A DNA stretch of 64,000 bases from Escallonia rubra (Eukaryota; Streptophyta; Magnoliopsida; Escalloniales; Escalloniaceae). Shown here piece after piece: positions 49,780-63,660 of the stretch. The notes beneath the pieces are model-generated. The model searched no databases, was not told the DNA's origin, and was given only the letters and a program-made list of their open reading frames with translations. The stretch spans positions 62,001 through 126,000 of the forward strand of contig JAVXUO010001712.1 of NCBI GenBank assembly GCA_033065855.1, given 5' to 3'. Positions within the stretch are counted from its first letter, which is position 1. Every line of letters begins with the position of its first letter. The position numbers and the translations under genes were made by a program.

Positions 49780-49782
<3 letters not shown>
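47906..49782. other. Intergenic DNA with a GC-richer patch
   Basis: 48000-48480 is GC-richer, with CACCGCC/GGTGGAGGCGATGG-type words and overlapping open stretches on both strands but no domain. 48590-48735 ends in AAACGGCCCCTTAG, which resembles a hAT or Harbinger MITE terminus, although its partner is not found. The rest is AT-rich and featureless. Confidence 0.45.

Positions 49783-49814
<32 letters not shown>
49783..49814. repeat. (TA)n microsatellite
   Basis: About 16 alternating TA units. Confidence 0.9.
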
Positions 49815-49819
<5 letters not shown>

Positions 49820-52739
49820 TTTCACTAAGTACACTAACATGAAAATGAAATCGGAGGGAATGTTACATTTTGTTTACATTAAGTTTGTAGTTTTATGCAC
49901 TAAGTCTAACATGTTATTGTTAGTATGGAACCAGTTTTTTACTTTAATTTTGCAATATATAAGTTTGTAGTTTTAATACATTAAGTTTGTAGTTTTAATT
50001 TTGCAATATATAATTTTGCAATACTTTAATGTTGTGGTCAATACATTAAGTTTGTAGTTTTAATTTTGCTATCGGAGGGAAAGGTATATGAGGTCTAAGA
50101 CAACTTTTACTTTAATTTTGCAATATATACACTATAGGTCGTACCAATGTGGTGGTGGTGGCGTGGACGCTCCATGGCTGTAGTTATGGTAATGATGCTA
50201 GCAAGACGATGAAGGCAGATACGGTAGCGATCTAGTGGGTGATGGCGACGGTAAAGATGGCAGTAATGTCGCATCTATCAATGACCAATCATTGTAGTGG
50301 TAATGATTGTAGTGATGGTTGTGGTTGATAGTGTGGTAGCTTTTTGGCAACAATATGGTGAAAATGTTGGTTGCTATAGTAACTCTAATATGGTGGTAGT
50401 GGTGGCGACTCGAGAGACAATGTCAGCGATAATGGGCCAGTATTGTAAAGGAAATAGTAGGACTAAGGTGGTAGTAGTGTAGTAGCAAAAGGCTAATCAT
50501 GATCGAAATTCAAAATTGAAGCAAATAACCTAATTAAACAATGGGGATTCAAGATACAATTTCTTGACTTAACTTGGAAACCGTGTAAATATTATCCTTT
50601 AACTTGGAACTCTTAAAATTTTCACTATAAGGGCTTTTCTCTATCATGTTTTTGTATCCATGTACAATACTCAAGAATTACCCTTTGGTCCAAACCCAAA
50701 TGGCAACGGTCTAAATATTTTTTCAGTGACAACTTTCACTAGTCATGTATGAATAACATAATAATGAACACCGGTAAAATTACGTTTTATAAATCAAACA
50801 AAGAAACACATACAGCAAAGCACTTCTAAAGATACAAGGCAGCGATTTTGATAAACAAGGAAATGAAGGAGGACAGGAATTACTAGCAATCAGCATGTTG
50901 GCAAAACTTACGATACATTTTTTTTCCCGTCGAAAATGGTTTTAGATGATAGATTGGTATTTATGAAATTCACGCTAAAATGTTCTTTATTCCTTAAATA
51001 ACTATTGTCAATGAGATTATCAATTTAAGCAGCGCGTTAATTTATTATGTGATAAATTCATAGACTTGCGTGTTATTTCTTTATTTTTTGAAATTTCGGT
51101 TCTATTTCATCACGCTAAAGTATATGATTTGCAATAAAACAAAATTGCATATCATTTGTACGGAATATTCGTAGCCGTATGATTGTAGACCACATCGAGA
51201 TACACATAAATAGACCAACCTTAGGTTCTCACCCATCCGGCTACCTTGATTTATCTATCTGAAAATGGCTATAATTCATTTCCTGTTACCTCTGCAAAAT
51301 ACAGACTAAATCTGGACACGGCACGACAACTGCTTAACATAATTAGAAGTAGACACAGACGTGAATCAGTAAGGGGTCAACAACAATGGTGCAATTTTAT
51401 GTATTCATTTATGACTAGGATTAGTGGGTCATTGGGAGGCCCGCGCGAGTGAGTTCTGCGAAAGTAAGCAGCGTCAACACTCGGCCAGCCTATAACCCCT
51501 CCATAAATTCATGCGCTCATTTGATATGAGTGGCGCTGCGACCGGCTCTCACCGCTCGCTTTGTTTTCCTTACTCATTAGTTTAAGGCAAGTTCTTCTGT
51601 AGTGCATTCTTTTCTGCTTGTACCAGCCCATTTTACAAGGCTTTGTGCTGGTTTCCAATGTGGGACACCATAAAGCAGTTTTTTAATTGTAGTACAAGTG
51701 CGACTGTAAATTTTTGGTTCATTAACTTGTCATTCTGATCAAGCTTTGATTTTTTATCGTTCGTGCCGCTTTCAAACGAGGTCAGTGGTTTTATCGAGTC
51801 GAGCTCAAAAAAGATAGCTTGGTTCACTCTACGGCGCAAAAGGAGTGAAGGCCTTCGCCAACTTTTTGCATCCTATTGCTACCGAATACATGGCAACCAA
51901 ACACGTAAAACTACTCAAAACGGTTAGAAACGGTAGTGAGCATAAGCAGTCCTACGAGAATCATTGTTGTTGACTACAAATTTAAAAAGAACCAAAGCAT
52001 TTCCATGGTCGACCAACATTTTCATCTGGATCCACTTTTGGACATCACATTCAAAGTTATCAAAGCCTTGGGTTCTTTCCATTACAGAATGGGATAGGCA
52101 TTTTGCTGCGTCACTTGTGCGTAAACAGGTACAGAAGGTGTACCATAAAAGGATTTAAGCATCAAGGTTTTACCAAAATAGAGAGTGAAAAAAATGCTCC
52201 TCCTCCGTAACTGGATGACTCCTACCTGCTAATGCTTGTATTGCCCGCGGTCTTTGTTCAGCTGGAGCAGAACAGAAGGTTACTTGGGAAGCCATTGCTC
52301 CCTGTGATCAATGTTCACCAGTACAATGTCTTCCCATCATATAACCTTTTTCTGAATATCAGATTTGTTTGTAGCCGGAGTTGGTGTCTCTGCTGTTCAA
52401 ATGAGAGGCAAGAATAGGAACCAAAAATCTGTACCTTACATCCAAGGCCTCACAATAATTGCAGATTCTCATTGATTTTGAGTTTAGAAACTTACACCAC
52501 CAAACCACAATCTGGAGAATAGACATACACGGGTGACGGCCGTATAAATGTACAGAACACACTACAATGGTGCAGGACCGAGTAAAATTATAGTGTGCAC
52601 TACAATGAATTGCTTGCACATATACAACAAACAGACTACTTACAATAAATAAGCTGAACCAGAAGCTCTTGAAAAAATGGATAAAGAATATTGGTATGTT
52701 TGATATACAGTATACACCATCGGAGGAAGTGCCGCGTCT
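49815..52739. other. Intergenic DNA downstream of the sulfate transporter gene
   Basis: 49930-50060 holds three to four diverged copies of AAGTTTGTAGTTTTAATTTTGCAATATA. 50130-50480 is GGT/GAT-rich low-complexity sequence. 51420-52160 has a less AT-rich composition than its surroundings, without recognisable coding. The part closest to 52740 would contain the 3' UTR of the minus-strand transporter. No gene is called. Confidence 0.45.
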
Positions 52740-55700
52740 TCACGATTTGCGTGACAACAATGGTTCTAAATTGGGATCTGCGTCTTTGGAGATGAAAAAA
52801 TCTCTACTGCCCGACTCCAACTCAGCATTTGAATACTCATCCTTTCTCTGTTTCAGTAATCTCTGTAGAAGGCTTGGTTTGTTCTCCGTTGAGACTTCTG
52901 GCGTCTTGGGCAACTCGGTTAAGCTCTGTACATGCTGAAGGCAAACCTGAACAGCATCATGAACTCTCACGAAGCACCACTCTTTACCAATCAGTTCGAT
53001 GACGCCAGCTCTTGCTAGGCTCAGCAAAACTTCTCGGTTTGGATTGGAGATGGCTATCTACAATATAACCCAAATAGTTGAGGAAATTCAGGCAATAGAC
53101 GTATTGAAGGAGATAGAGATCACTAATATTTGAACACCGTGCTATTCGTGTGCACAGTGGGCTTTTCACCTGGATATCCCGCAAATTGTATTCCTGATGC
53201 AAGTCTCTCAAAGCTTGAACGGCGCTGGAGTCTATATATGTAACAGCTGGAAAAAGAAAATAAACTATATAAATCAAGCTTGGTTAGTGCATAGGATGTC
53301 ATGTTATAATGAGGAACTCCTTCAAAAGCTTAAGCAATACAGCAAAACGCATCCCTCAACGTGCACTAGACTCTCCTTCATTAATGTGCTGAGCACGCAT
53401 ATAAAAAATATTTATGAATTTATGAGGGTGACAGTGAGATATGTGACAACATAGCGCTGATTCCATATGCTCAATACAACTTTTCAAAAAGCTTGAGCTT
53501 CTAAGCAGCAAGTGATTACAATCAGGAGTTTCATAGGTTCCGTGCATTTTCATGAATCAAGCAGTTAATAGCCCAATGCATTGAGTAAAGAGTTTCACTA
53601 CAGATATAACTGATTTATGAAAATGTAAGGATGGCGGGTAAATCCACGCCTGCCAGCAATTCTAATTTCTCAAAGCAAGTCCCAATATCCCAGATAACTA
53701 TTAGAAAACAGATCCCACGTGAAATTCCAATTTTTGCATCATGTGGGGATCACATCCTTGCTAAGTGCTTAGCACATCAATATTCCCTATCAACCAAAAG
53801 TACAGCAGGATCTGACTTATCTAATATCTTTTCTGTGGAAAAAGAAACTAAGTACCAAAATTTTATCATACAGTCAAAACAAAATAAAGCTCGAGGTGAT
53901 GAATACGTACGCGCCAACTCTAAAATTACAAAATATACTCTTTCAACTTCCGGCCCACGTCTCTTAGATCCATCAACCTCAAATTCAAACTCCCGCAGCC
54001 TGAAAAAAACATGTATGAAGTCTTCTAATTTAAGAGATGTAGGGAGCTATCTGATAGTACAAGATGTAGATTTTCTGCATTATGTTCTTATAGTCATGTT
54101 AGTTGGCACCTGTCCTTGATGTAGCTTATATTGGCAAAATAGATAGGCGCATCAATTCGGACAATAACAATCCCATTGTACGTATATGCTTCTGGGTACT
54201 GTTGAATGTTTCTGTAAACGGTGGTGCCTGGAAGACGCCCCAGGACAGCTGCAGTACAAACAAAGTGAGGAAGAGGAGAAAAGCAGATACCATATTAGTC
54301 ACACACTCTGACGATACATGGACAAAAGAGAAAGTGCACCAAAGTTGAGCTCTATGGTCCATGTTCAAGATTCAATACGAGAATGAATTTTGGCTCTAAA
54401 AAGAAAAAAGAGGGACTTCTATGAATTAAGTGAGCAACAAAAATTCCAACATGTTCAAATTAAAGGGCACATGATAGGTGAGGGAAAGATATTTGAATCT
54501 AGGAAATGTTCAACTCTGTAGGACACAAAAGTTGAAGACAGAGTACGACATAGACAATGTTAGTGGAGGATCATCTCTGGTGACGACACTGATGACAATG
54601 CTAACCATCACAAGACACAAGTACTATTGATATGCGCGGAAATCAGAAGAACCAAATCTAAACAAGAAAAGCAGAAAGTGATGATGGTTCTACTTTTTGT
54701 GAATTCAGTACATAACACATTGTGAGATCATATACTCACCAATGTGTGGATTTGCTGATTCATGGATGACGAAAGCAAGTGAAACACCAACCTACAACAT
54801 TTTTTAGAAAATCAGCTTTATGCAGAGTGAAGAAGCCGAGAATTCTGGAAAAGCAATTTTTTCTACAGTACAATCAAAGTCAATACTCTTACTGCATGCT
54901 TCAGCACAAAATGCTCAAACCACAACAAAGTTAAAAAGGAGAAAGTAGCAATGCAACTTAGTATTCAGTCCGACTGTTAAACGCGATAGTTCGGAAAACT
55001 TATAACTCTTTCTTTCGCACCCAAGAAGAAAAATAATAATCTATGTCGTTATAAGTATTATCCTCCTTGTTTTGAACATATAAAAGATTCAGCACAATTG
55101 GGTCTCATCTTTCCCAGTTGAAAGCTCTACGCCACCATGTCATTGTCATTAAGTCTTAGTCGTGATGAAGCCACAGCTGACAGTCTCCTGAGCAGCTGAG
55201 CTCTTCATTGTTTTGACTCTATTCTTCAGTCAGTAGTTCTTTAGCAGCCCTTCTAATTGCCCATGAGATGCATTTTTCAAATGTATTAATATGTCGGGCA
55301 GTCTTATAGTTTTATCCATATTAGGCAGGTCCTTCCCTTGCAACAACTGGACCGCCCACCTCAGGCAGGACTGCCGAACACTTGCCCAACCTTACAGCAA
55401 ACCACCAGTAAGAATGCGGACTGCCAGCCTCCATGAGGAAGAGCTCCTCTTTAAGGGCTTCTTTAAGGGAGGCAGACATATGTATGCAGAAGCTCTTCCG
55501 CAGAGAGCTAACTCTGAGGATGAGCTCCTCTTTTACAGACCCCGCTGACATATGTATGCAGGACCCTGCTGACATAGGAGGAGGCTTCTTTAAGAAATTC
55601 TTTGCAGGGGATTCAATCGAGTCAAGCGTGCAGATTTCTCATCTTTTATTCACAGATAATACTATACTTTTTTGTGAGGCAGAATAATCTCAATTGCTTT

Positions 55701-58700
55701 ACATTCGGATGGTGCTTCTCTTCTTCCAAGCAACTTCAGGTCTGAAAATGAACTTTAGAAAAAGTGAGATTATTCCGGTTGGTGAAGTTCCGAATGTGGC
55801 TGATCTCTCTCAGTCTTCTGGGTGTAAGATTGGGAGCTTTCCTTTCACTTACCTCGGGCTTCCCCTTGGTGCTGCTTTCAAGGATAAGAGATGCTGGGAT
55901 TCGGTAGTTGAGCGTATTGAAAAACGATTGGCGGGGTGGAAGAAGCAATATCTTTCCAAGGGTGGTAGACTAACTCTTACAAAAAGCATGTTTTCTAGTC
56001 TCCCGACTAAATATATGTCCTTCTTGGTGATTCCGGTTTTTGAAACATCAGTTAATCAGTCGTATCCTGTAGCCTTAGAAATAGTATTCTATATTGGATT
56101 TTTTATTGCTTTTGCTGTCAAATCGCCGATTATACCCCTACATACATGGTTACCAGATACCCATGGAGAAGCACATTACAGTACTTGTATGCTTCTAGCC
56201 GGAATCTTATTAAAAATGGGAGCGTATGGATTGATTCGAATTAATATGGAATTATTACCCCATGCTCATTCTATATTTTCTCCTTGGTTGATGATAGTAG
56301 GCACAATACAAATAATCTATGCAGCTTCAACATCTCCCGGCCAACGTAATTTAAAAAAAAGAATAGCCTATTCCTCCGTATCTCATATGGGTTTCATCGT
56401 CAAGAGATTAGATTAATTGGAGCGAGAATTTTTACGGGAGAGATCCTTTGAAGACAGGAAATATCACTTGGTTAAATGGGACATTGTGTGCTCTCAGATT
56501 CAATGTGGAGGCTTAGGCATCAAGAACCTGAGGTCCTTTAATCTTTCTCTGCTTGGAAAACGGCTTTGAAGATACTTATGCAAACGAGATGCTTTGTGAA
56601 GGCAAGTCGTGATGGCCAAACTTGGGGACGGCAGGGCATTTTGGGGCCCCAGGAGAAGTCAAAAGACTTCATGGCTTAAGTAAGTGGGTGGGGATCAGCA
56701 AGTGTTAGGACACTTTTAACAAACTTATTTGCTTTAAGGTGGGTAAAGGTACGCGAGTTAGAATTTTACGGGCTTTTGGCGTGGGGAAGAGGAGTTGCAG
56801 AAATCTTTTGCTTTGTTGTTTAGGATAGTGTGTGATAAAGAAATTTTGGTACGAGATGTTCTTGCATTCAATAGTCATGGATCCTTTTGGAATACTACTT
56901 TCAGAAGAAACTTTCATGACTGGGAGCAGGACCTGGTATCTAGTTTCCTGGGTTGTTTGTATATTGCAAAGGTTGCTGGGATTAGTGAGGATAAAGTTGT
57001 TTGGAAGGGTAATTATGTTGGCAGTTTTACAGTGAAATCCTTTTACTCTCAGCTGGTTACGGATCAAGGAAACTTTTTCCCTTGGAAGCATATTTGGAAG
57101 TCTTTGGCTCCTCCTAAAGTCTGCTTCTTTACATGGGAAGCAGTTAGGGATGCGGTGTTGACTGGGGACAACTTGCGGAAGAGAAGAAAAGTGTATGTCA
57201 ATTGGTGCTATTAATGTAAAGCTGATGGGGTGCCCGTGAATCATCTCCTTCTGCATTGCTAACTAGCTAAGGAAATTTGGGACATGGTCATCTGCCTTTT
57301 GAACATTTTGTGGGTCATGCCACATGATGTGGTTAAAATGCTTCGTAGCTGGTCCTTGTACAAGAGAGAACGAAGGGCTGGAAACTGTGGGGATTAATTC
57401 GTGTTTCCAATTTTTGGTGTATTTAGAGAGAGAGAAATATGCGAGCGTTTAAGGGAGTTGAACAGCCTTTGTCTATTCTTAAGGCTTATTTTTCATCCAC
57501 TCTCTTTGTGAAGACGCCTTTTTACATTTTATGGACAGCTTCTTCCTGTGTATAGATAGGTAACTAGTGCATGTAAAGCTTCTAGATAAGGGTTTTGCCT
57601 CCTTTTCTGGCTGTTTTTGTCAATCAATGTACTTCTCAAAAAAATACACACACACACACACATATATCATTATTTTTTTTCAGGTTCCACAAATCAAATG
57701 AGATTTCTCTTCCAATTTTTGCTCCAACTAATTGGGAAGATTTACTTGACCAACCCTGTCGGCCTCTAGGGCAAGGGCTTATTAAGCTTGATGGCCGGGC
57801 ACCTGAGCTCCGACCAGCCTCATTCACACTAAGCAATGTATTGTAGTTATGATAAATATATATCTTCAGAAATGCAGTTGGTTTTTAAAAAGACCATTGT
57901 CACTCCAGAATTCCTTGATTCTTACATATAATAAGCAAATGACAGCGTCAGCCTATTCACTAGCATGTACTTGAAAGGGGCAAGTATGATATTAGAAGTC
58001 TATAACTAAGTTCAATTGTGAAAACTCTCATTGCAAAAGGACAAAAAGAGTACTAGCCAAGAAGATGATATAGGATGTTTGTACTAACCCCAACAAGAAC
58101 ACCAATCTCAATACCAAGGAACAGTGTCGTTGCAAAAGTAATGGTCCAAAGTAGAAAATCTCTCTTATCAACACGCCACAAAAAAATAGCCTCATCATAA
58201 TCCACCTGAATAATTACAAAGAACAGAGATGTAATACTGTGCTACGGATATGTTAAAACCAACACAATTTCCATTCTGACAAATCTATAACGTCTAGTGT
58301 CTGCTCAAAAAGAGTTGTGTAAAGCGAGATAGAGAGAGGCAGACTTCAGGCAAAAACCAAGTCTAATTATCTCTTATCTGATCCCTTTACAGGCTTGGGC
58401 CTAGACCGCGGGCCTAGATGTTCATTCACTGTAAGAGAATAGACAGTGAGACGAAGCCTATAATGTCAAAATAACTTCGCCGATATTTTTGCTCCAACAT
58501 AGTTTACGCATCTTCAAGTGATTGAGTAGTATGATAGAAATGTAAACCTCAGATATATGAGAAACATAAACGTTCACTCACCAGCCCAATTACAGCAGAT
58601 ATCACAATAGCAGCCAGAGCACACTGCAAAATTGTCAAGGACCACAATAGCCAGAATAAACATCTGAAGCAAATAGCTTAAAGATTTCCAACTCCGTAGA

Positions 58701-61700
58701 CCATGGGCACCACAGAGAATGATAAGGCAGCATGCCCAACCAAAGCAGGCTAGTATTACGGCCTGTACGATCCGAAATGAAGAGAATAATATGCATCAAG
58801 CAGAAAGTATACCTGAGGTATGTTTTCAAATAGTGGAGTCATGAATAGAAGAGCACACCCCATTATGATTCCCATCACAATCCCAGTTAAGCCAGTTTTT
58901 GCTCCACTTTCATGGTTTACGGCCGACCTAGAAAATGAACCTGCATGACCAATCAAACAAGAATACCTGCCCTTTTAGAAGCATGTAAATATCAAAAATA
59001 GTCTCCTGATGAACAAGATAACTATGAACAAAACTCACAAGATAACCATGATTATTAGAGGTTAGAGAAAGTTGTTTGGATTTCTTATGACCTTACAAAT
59101 CTCACCTGTTGTGGGGTATATTGAAAAGAATGAACCGAGAACATTGGCCACACCAAGACCAAACAACTGTTTACAAAACAATAAATCTATTAATGACTGA
59201 ATACTACCATTAACTCATCTAATAAATGAATCACACAGATTGCCAAGGCTTTTGCATAAATTAAATCAGTTAATAATGAGTCAGATAATGATGAAAAGCA
59301 AGCAGCACATTGGGAGAACTGAGGCAGATGAAGGGATCACATCATGACAACGTCCATCTAATCACTGCATCACACCCTTATAATACAAGTCTAATGTTGC
59401 AATAGTGTTTACTAAGTGAATTATATGCAGAGTAATAATCGCATATTGTTGACTTCAAGTTGTTTATGATTTATATTCCTAACATATGCAAATGGACAAG
59501 CCTATTTATGTGGCATGTCCTAAATCCAAACTGTATTGCTGCAGAGCAACAGGTGCATACGGACGAGGAATCTTGACTAAGCCCATGATATTATTTTCCT
59601 CATCAGAAGACCTCTGAAAAGGTTAGGCTTCATTGAACGTGCCGTCGCTGATGTATCCTATAACGTTAACTTTGTTTGATATAAAGGAACGCTCGTGATA
59701 CTACGGTTTTGCCAAACCATGCAAGGGGTAGCAAATGTAAATTCACTCGTAAAATGGAACATATGGTTAAGTCCCAAAGGAGAGGATCTGAAGGAAAATG
59801 GGTAGCTCCAAACATGTTGCTTGCACATCAATAAAATTTGACAGTAGAAAAGCTGTAACAGACACCCATTTTTTTGGTGCAGGTTAACATTTGTTCAAGG
59901 TAAAAGAACTGATAAAACGAATAAATGATATTGTCCTGAAGATTAGAAAGGAGATGATAATAATCTACCATGGTAGAAGTAATAACCGTTGCAACTTAGC
60001 GCTAACAAAACATACCTCCTGATTTGAATCCAACTCATATCCATTCTTTGCTGCCAGGGCTTTGGCAATCCCCACAGATTCCTAGAATTAAAGAAAATTT
60101 GTTAAATGGACACGTCTAGTCCCAAAAATAAAACAGCGAAAAAAAACATTAGCTGAGGACAGAAGTATCTTCTCTTACCAATATAGCCACCCCAGTAATG
60201 AGTAGTGCAGTAGGGATCAGAGACATCACGTGCCCAAATTCTTTAGGAATGGAAAATGTTGGGAGGCCCTGAGGTATATCCCCTACCTAAAACAGCAATG
60301 ATTTATTATTGCAAGCTCAATGAGATTAATCTAATTAACTGCAATCAGTAAAGAACAAAAATTTGTACACAAAAGTTGAACATCCCCATGAAAAGTATCA
60401 GTACAAACGTATCCTCCGACATGACTTCTCTTTCTAAAATCATTATCAGAGGTCTTTCTTCAATCATTACCAGAGGTCTTTGATGCACGAAATTTTCTTG
60501 CCTTCACCTCTACAAGTCAACCAGTTTAATCTTAACCCCGTGCATCTAGTCTACGGAGCAATTGAATCAGGTTCCATAGTTGATACAATAGCCAATACAT
60601 CATGATTCAGTTTTCTACCTTTTAACCACATGCACACACAAGATCCTATAACTATAGAGATTATCTTGTAAGCCAACAGCACCACCACCCACTCCTCCCC
60701 TGGGGAGCCTGCCGTTCTCTGAAGCCAAGACTCCAAAAACTATGGATAATCCTTTGATCTGATATTGGCGGCACCACCTCATTATATTTCTATTAAATCA
60801 AGGGAGGTTATGACCATTTTAAATAGCCTTCTAAAAAGTTCGTGCAAGAAAAGGTAGTGACTAGACATCCATTTCATTAAAATCCTCTTCAACGAACTCC
60901 TCTTCCACTATAAGAGTTTGACCTGTTCAGATGCCCCTAAAGAATAAGTCTATCCTCTCTATAGTAAGCTAGCCCAGAAAAAGAAAACAAGGGCAAGTTA
61001 GTACTGACTTTCACTTTATTTTAAAATAAGTTATACAGGCATCTACGAGAAGTGCTTCTATTGACTTAAAAGATGGTGGTTTCCCTAGGGGCCTGGCTTA
61101 GCCTACGTAATAGAGGCTGCGCGACAGGGGAAACCCATCCCTCTCTAGACTTAGTTTAGGTAGTTGTTTTCAGTTAAGTAAATGAGAAAGCCAACACCCC
61201 CCACCCCACCCCACGCCCCCCCCCCCCCCCCCAAAAAAAACAAAAAAAAAACACGCGCACACACTCAGAGACAATGAATTACATGGAATAAATCATACTA
61301 GGTAGCTAGCATTAACAATGACACGAAAAGCTTTTCAAGGCAACTGATGTTTTAGAAGTATCAAGTGCATAAAACAACGCTTCTAGTTCTGATCTCGTGC
61401 ATAAGCAAAACATTTTTGTAGTCAGACACTCACACTTTTAATCGGAGCTTTCCATTATTTAAAAGGAACCAAAGAATAAGAATAAAAGCGTCGCAAACCA
61501 ATGCTAGCAGGTAAAATAAGCAAGAAAACTGTAAGGATTAAAAAAATCCTTAACTTCTATGTATATCAACTGGAACGTCATGTGGGTTCAATTCATATGT
61601 TCTATCATAGTAGTTTGGAGAGAAATTTATGTTATTCTCACCAGAGAAATAGAAGATGGATGAAATATTTTCACGAATGTTGTACCCAAGACAACTGCTG

Positions 61701-63660
61701 TAAGGGGCCCAGCAGCTCGTAGAAAACGCAAGTATTTCCTTGATTTTCCCTATATAGAGAAGCACTTAACCATTAACAAATCTGTGAGTTGCTAGGGGTG
61801 GGAAAAAGTACTAACTTCATAACAAGTTAGCAGTAAGTTCATACCAGATGCTTCATAACCAAAATTATCGCTAGAATAAGAGAGCCCATTACAAAAGGGG
61901 GCCATGAGAACTACAAAATCACCACACATGGTTAAAAACAGATAAAAAAGAAAGAACTAATGGCCAAAAAGCTAAACCAAGTTAGAGATCAAAGAAGACT
62001 TCACGCCCATAAAACTGAATACAAATAGCATCATAATTTGCACAAGAAGTGGCATACTGAGTTACAAAACCATGTCTAATTGGTTTCTGACGTACAGAGA
62101 TCAGTGACGGCTGAGATGTCAAAGGACCAAATAGGTCAGTTTAAGTGCTAAACAGAAGTTTCCTTACTCGGTATTGTCATTCATAAGGGTCAAAACCTTT
62201 TCCTATCAGTTACCCTTTCTATCCCATCTTTGCACCTGGTGTTTGCAAAAGCTTTTATTTGTTTTAAAAACGCACAATAGATGACTTTAAAAGGTCAAAA
62301 CCCAGGTCTACAGGGATGTACTTAATTACTAAGCTTCTAGAGTATGCAGTTAAAAGTAAAAACTTTCTAGGATTTCAGAATCTTAGGCATTTGAACAAAA
62401 GTATCGACCTTGAAAACAAAAAATGGAGAAGATATACATGAGTTTCACCATGTTTCCATTACATGATAACAAATAGTCCCAAAGTCCTAAAGGATTTGGC
62501 AACTACCTTCAATAGCTACCAACAAGTACCACAAACCAATACGCATTATGATGACAGAGATGCTAGCATAGTTATTCTACAGGTGGACAATTGCAATTGC
62601 ACACATAAAGCGGTTGGACTAGATGTAGTATGCAGACATGGATATAGATAGTACCATTAATACTTGGGCATGCAAAAGCATACCTCATCCGCTCCAGAGA
62701 TTATACTCTTGGCCAGTGGAATTATTTTGCTACTTCGCACGATAGAATATCCCAAGAAATATTTTGCTTGAGACAGGGCAATCACAATGGCTGAAGCAGT
62801 TGTGAAGCCAGAGATCACCGAGTGGCTGATGAAACGGATTATCCATCCAAGCCTAGAGTGGAGAAAAACAAGTGCAATATTTTACTGGCAGATCATCAAA
62901 TAGGTTAGAGACCTCGCTGAAAAAAAAATAGCAAGAACCAAGTACATTTTTGGGTTTGCTATCAGGTTGGCCAAGATAGGCTCCATGCCAAACCTACTCC
63001 TATCCTTGGGGGGGTCCATACATAGTCATATGCTGATATTAACTTCTGATAATCAAGTGGTGTACTCCAAGCATCTAAAATGGAGAAATGAACACCCCAG
63101 AAGCATTGCAGTGCAAGAGGAGAGACCTACCAGAATCTTACTGCTTAGCAACAGCCTTTGACAAAATAGTGTGACAAGAAACTAGAGTAGTGGGCCTGCT
63201 ACATAACGCTAATTTCTTTTTAGCGAACTACCAAGCTGGTAAATCCTAGGAAGTAATACTTCAAACAACATTTAAGAGTACATATTCAACTCATAGGTGC
63301 AGAAACCGAACATCAGTTGTGCATGTGATGGGAAATGCATCGATTCCCAATGCTAAAAAGTAGAAGTGTAAGGGGAAAACAGGAATTTGATGTCAAAATC
63401 CCATTCCACGTGAAAAAAGAGTTAAACTGGAAAAAGCAGAACAACATAGCCAAAGTACCTCAAGAGCCCCATTATGCATTCTAAAACCCCAACCATGAGT
63501 GCCAATAATATTGCGAGTTCTGTGTATAACGCATCGGAGGAATCAACTATGCCACTTAAGACATTTGAGACCAGGAGGGAAACTAATGCTACTGGACCAA
63601 TGGCGAGCTGGCGGGAAGACCCAAATACAGCATACACAAACACAGGCACAAAACCAGAAT
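52740..63660 (-). CDS. SULTR4: SULTR4-type sulfate transporter with STAS domain (5' part beyond window)
   Basis: Fifteen exons on minus, all GT-AG: 63459-63660, 62684-62852, 61845-61910, 61642-61749, 60179-60286, 60016-60081, 59106-59166, 58813-58940, 58582-58623, 58089-58205, 54740-54791, 54110-54248, 53911-53999, 53170-53246, 52740-53057. Phases agree and give about 580 codons to the TGA at 52740. Full SULTR4 proteins have near 690, so roughly the first 100 residues lie past 64000. Membrane core: [77 protein letters not shown]. The cytosolic STAS domain follows, with [20 protein letters not shown] and [15 protein letters not shown]; the tail ends [17 protein letters not shown]4 members export sulfate from the vacuole. 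The SLC26-type fold and STAS are clear; subgroup 4 is by sequence feel. The intron 54792-58088 is inflated by a LINE. No coding break is seen. Confidence 0.93.
55575..57640 (+). mobile_element. 5'-truncated L1-type LINE inside a SULTR4 intron, antisense
   Basis: On plus, opposite to the host gene. It begins within the reverse transcriptase ([17 protein letters not shown], where active L1s have FADD, so the catalytic pair is lost). It continues [20 protein letters not shown] and [20 protein letters not shown], then [20 protein letters not shown]. The downstream zf-RVT region follows ([32 protein letters not shown]) to about 57560, then a 3' end at TGTACTTCTCAAAAAAATAC. Stops and frame changes after 56416 show it is dead. 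A chloroplast ndhD piece interrupts it at 56041-56398. Upstream, 55290-55575 is a patchwork with repeated words (GACATATGTATGCAG twice, AGCTCCTCTTT twice) of unknown origin. It lies in the intron 54792-58088. Confidence 0.85.
56041..56398 (+). pseudogene. ndhD: Plastid ndhD fragment (NUPT) inserted in the LINE
   Basis: About 358 bases encoding an uninterrupted piece of chloroplast NADH dehydrogenase-like subunit 4. It begins [20 protein letters not shown] and includes [40 protein letters not shown] and [20 protein letters not shown], ending SHMGFI. These are hallmark conserved NdhD regions. The LINE frame ends at SFLVIP just before and resumes as VKRLD just after, where intact LINEs read through IP...VKRLDKLEREFLW. 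So plastid DNA was inserted into the LINE. The reading frame stays open through both junctions, making a 240-codon LINE-ndhD-LINE frame (55694-56416). It is non-functional as ndhD. Absence of stops suggests a fairly recent transfer. Confidence 0.92.
61216..61258. repeat. Poly(C) and poly(A) low-complexity tract in a SULTR4 intron
   Basis: A run of 17 C is followed by A-rich sequence (A8, C, A9 and then CACGCGCACACAC). It lies in the intron between the exons at 60179-60286 and 61642-61749. Runs of this length are prone to sequencing length error. Confidence 0.85.

Noticed and set aside
51420-52160. Less AT-rich patch considered as a possible mitochondrial DNA insertion
   Set aside because: Composition alone; I recognise no mitochondrial gene in it. 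Alignment to a mitochondrial genome would decide.
57650-57845. Possible extra coding exon after the LINE (frame with [15 protein letters not shown]-type peptide)
   Set aside because: Lies between LINE and transporter exon with no match to SULTR4; transporter phases are complete without it.
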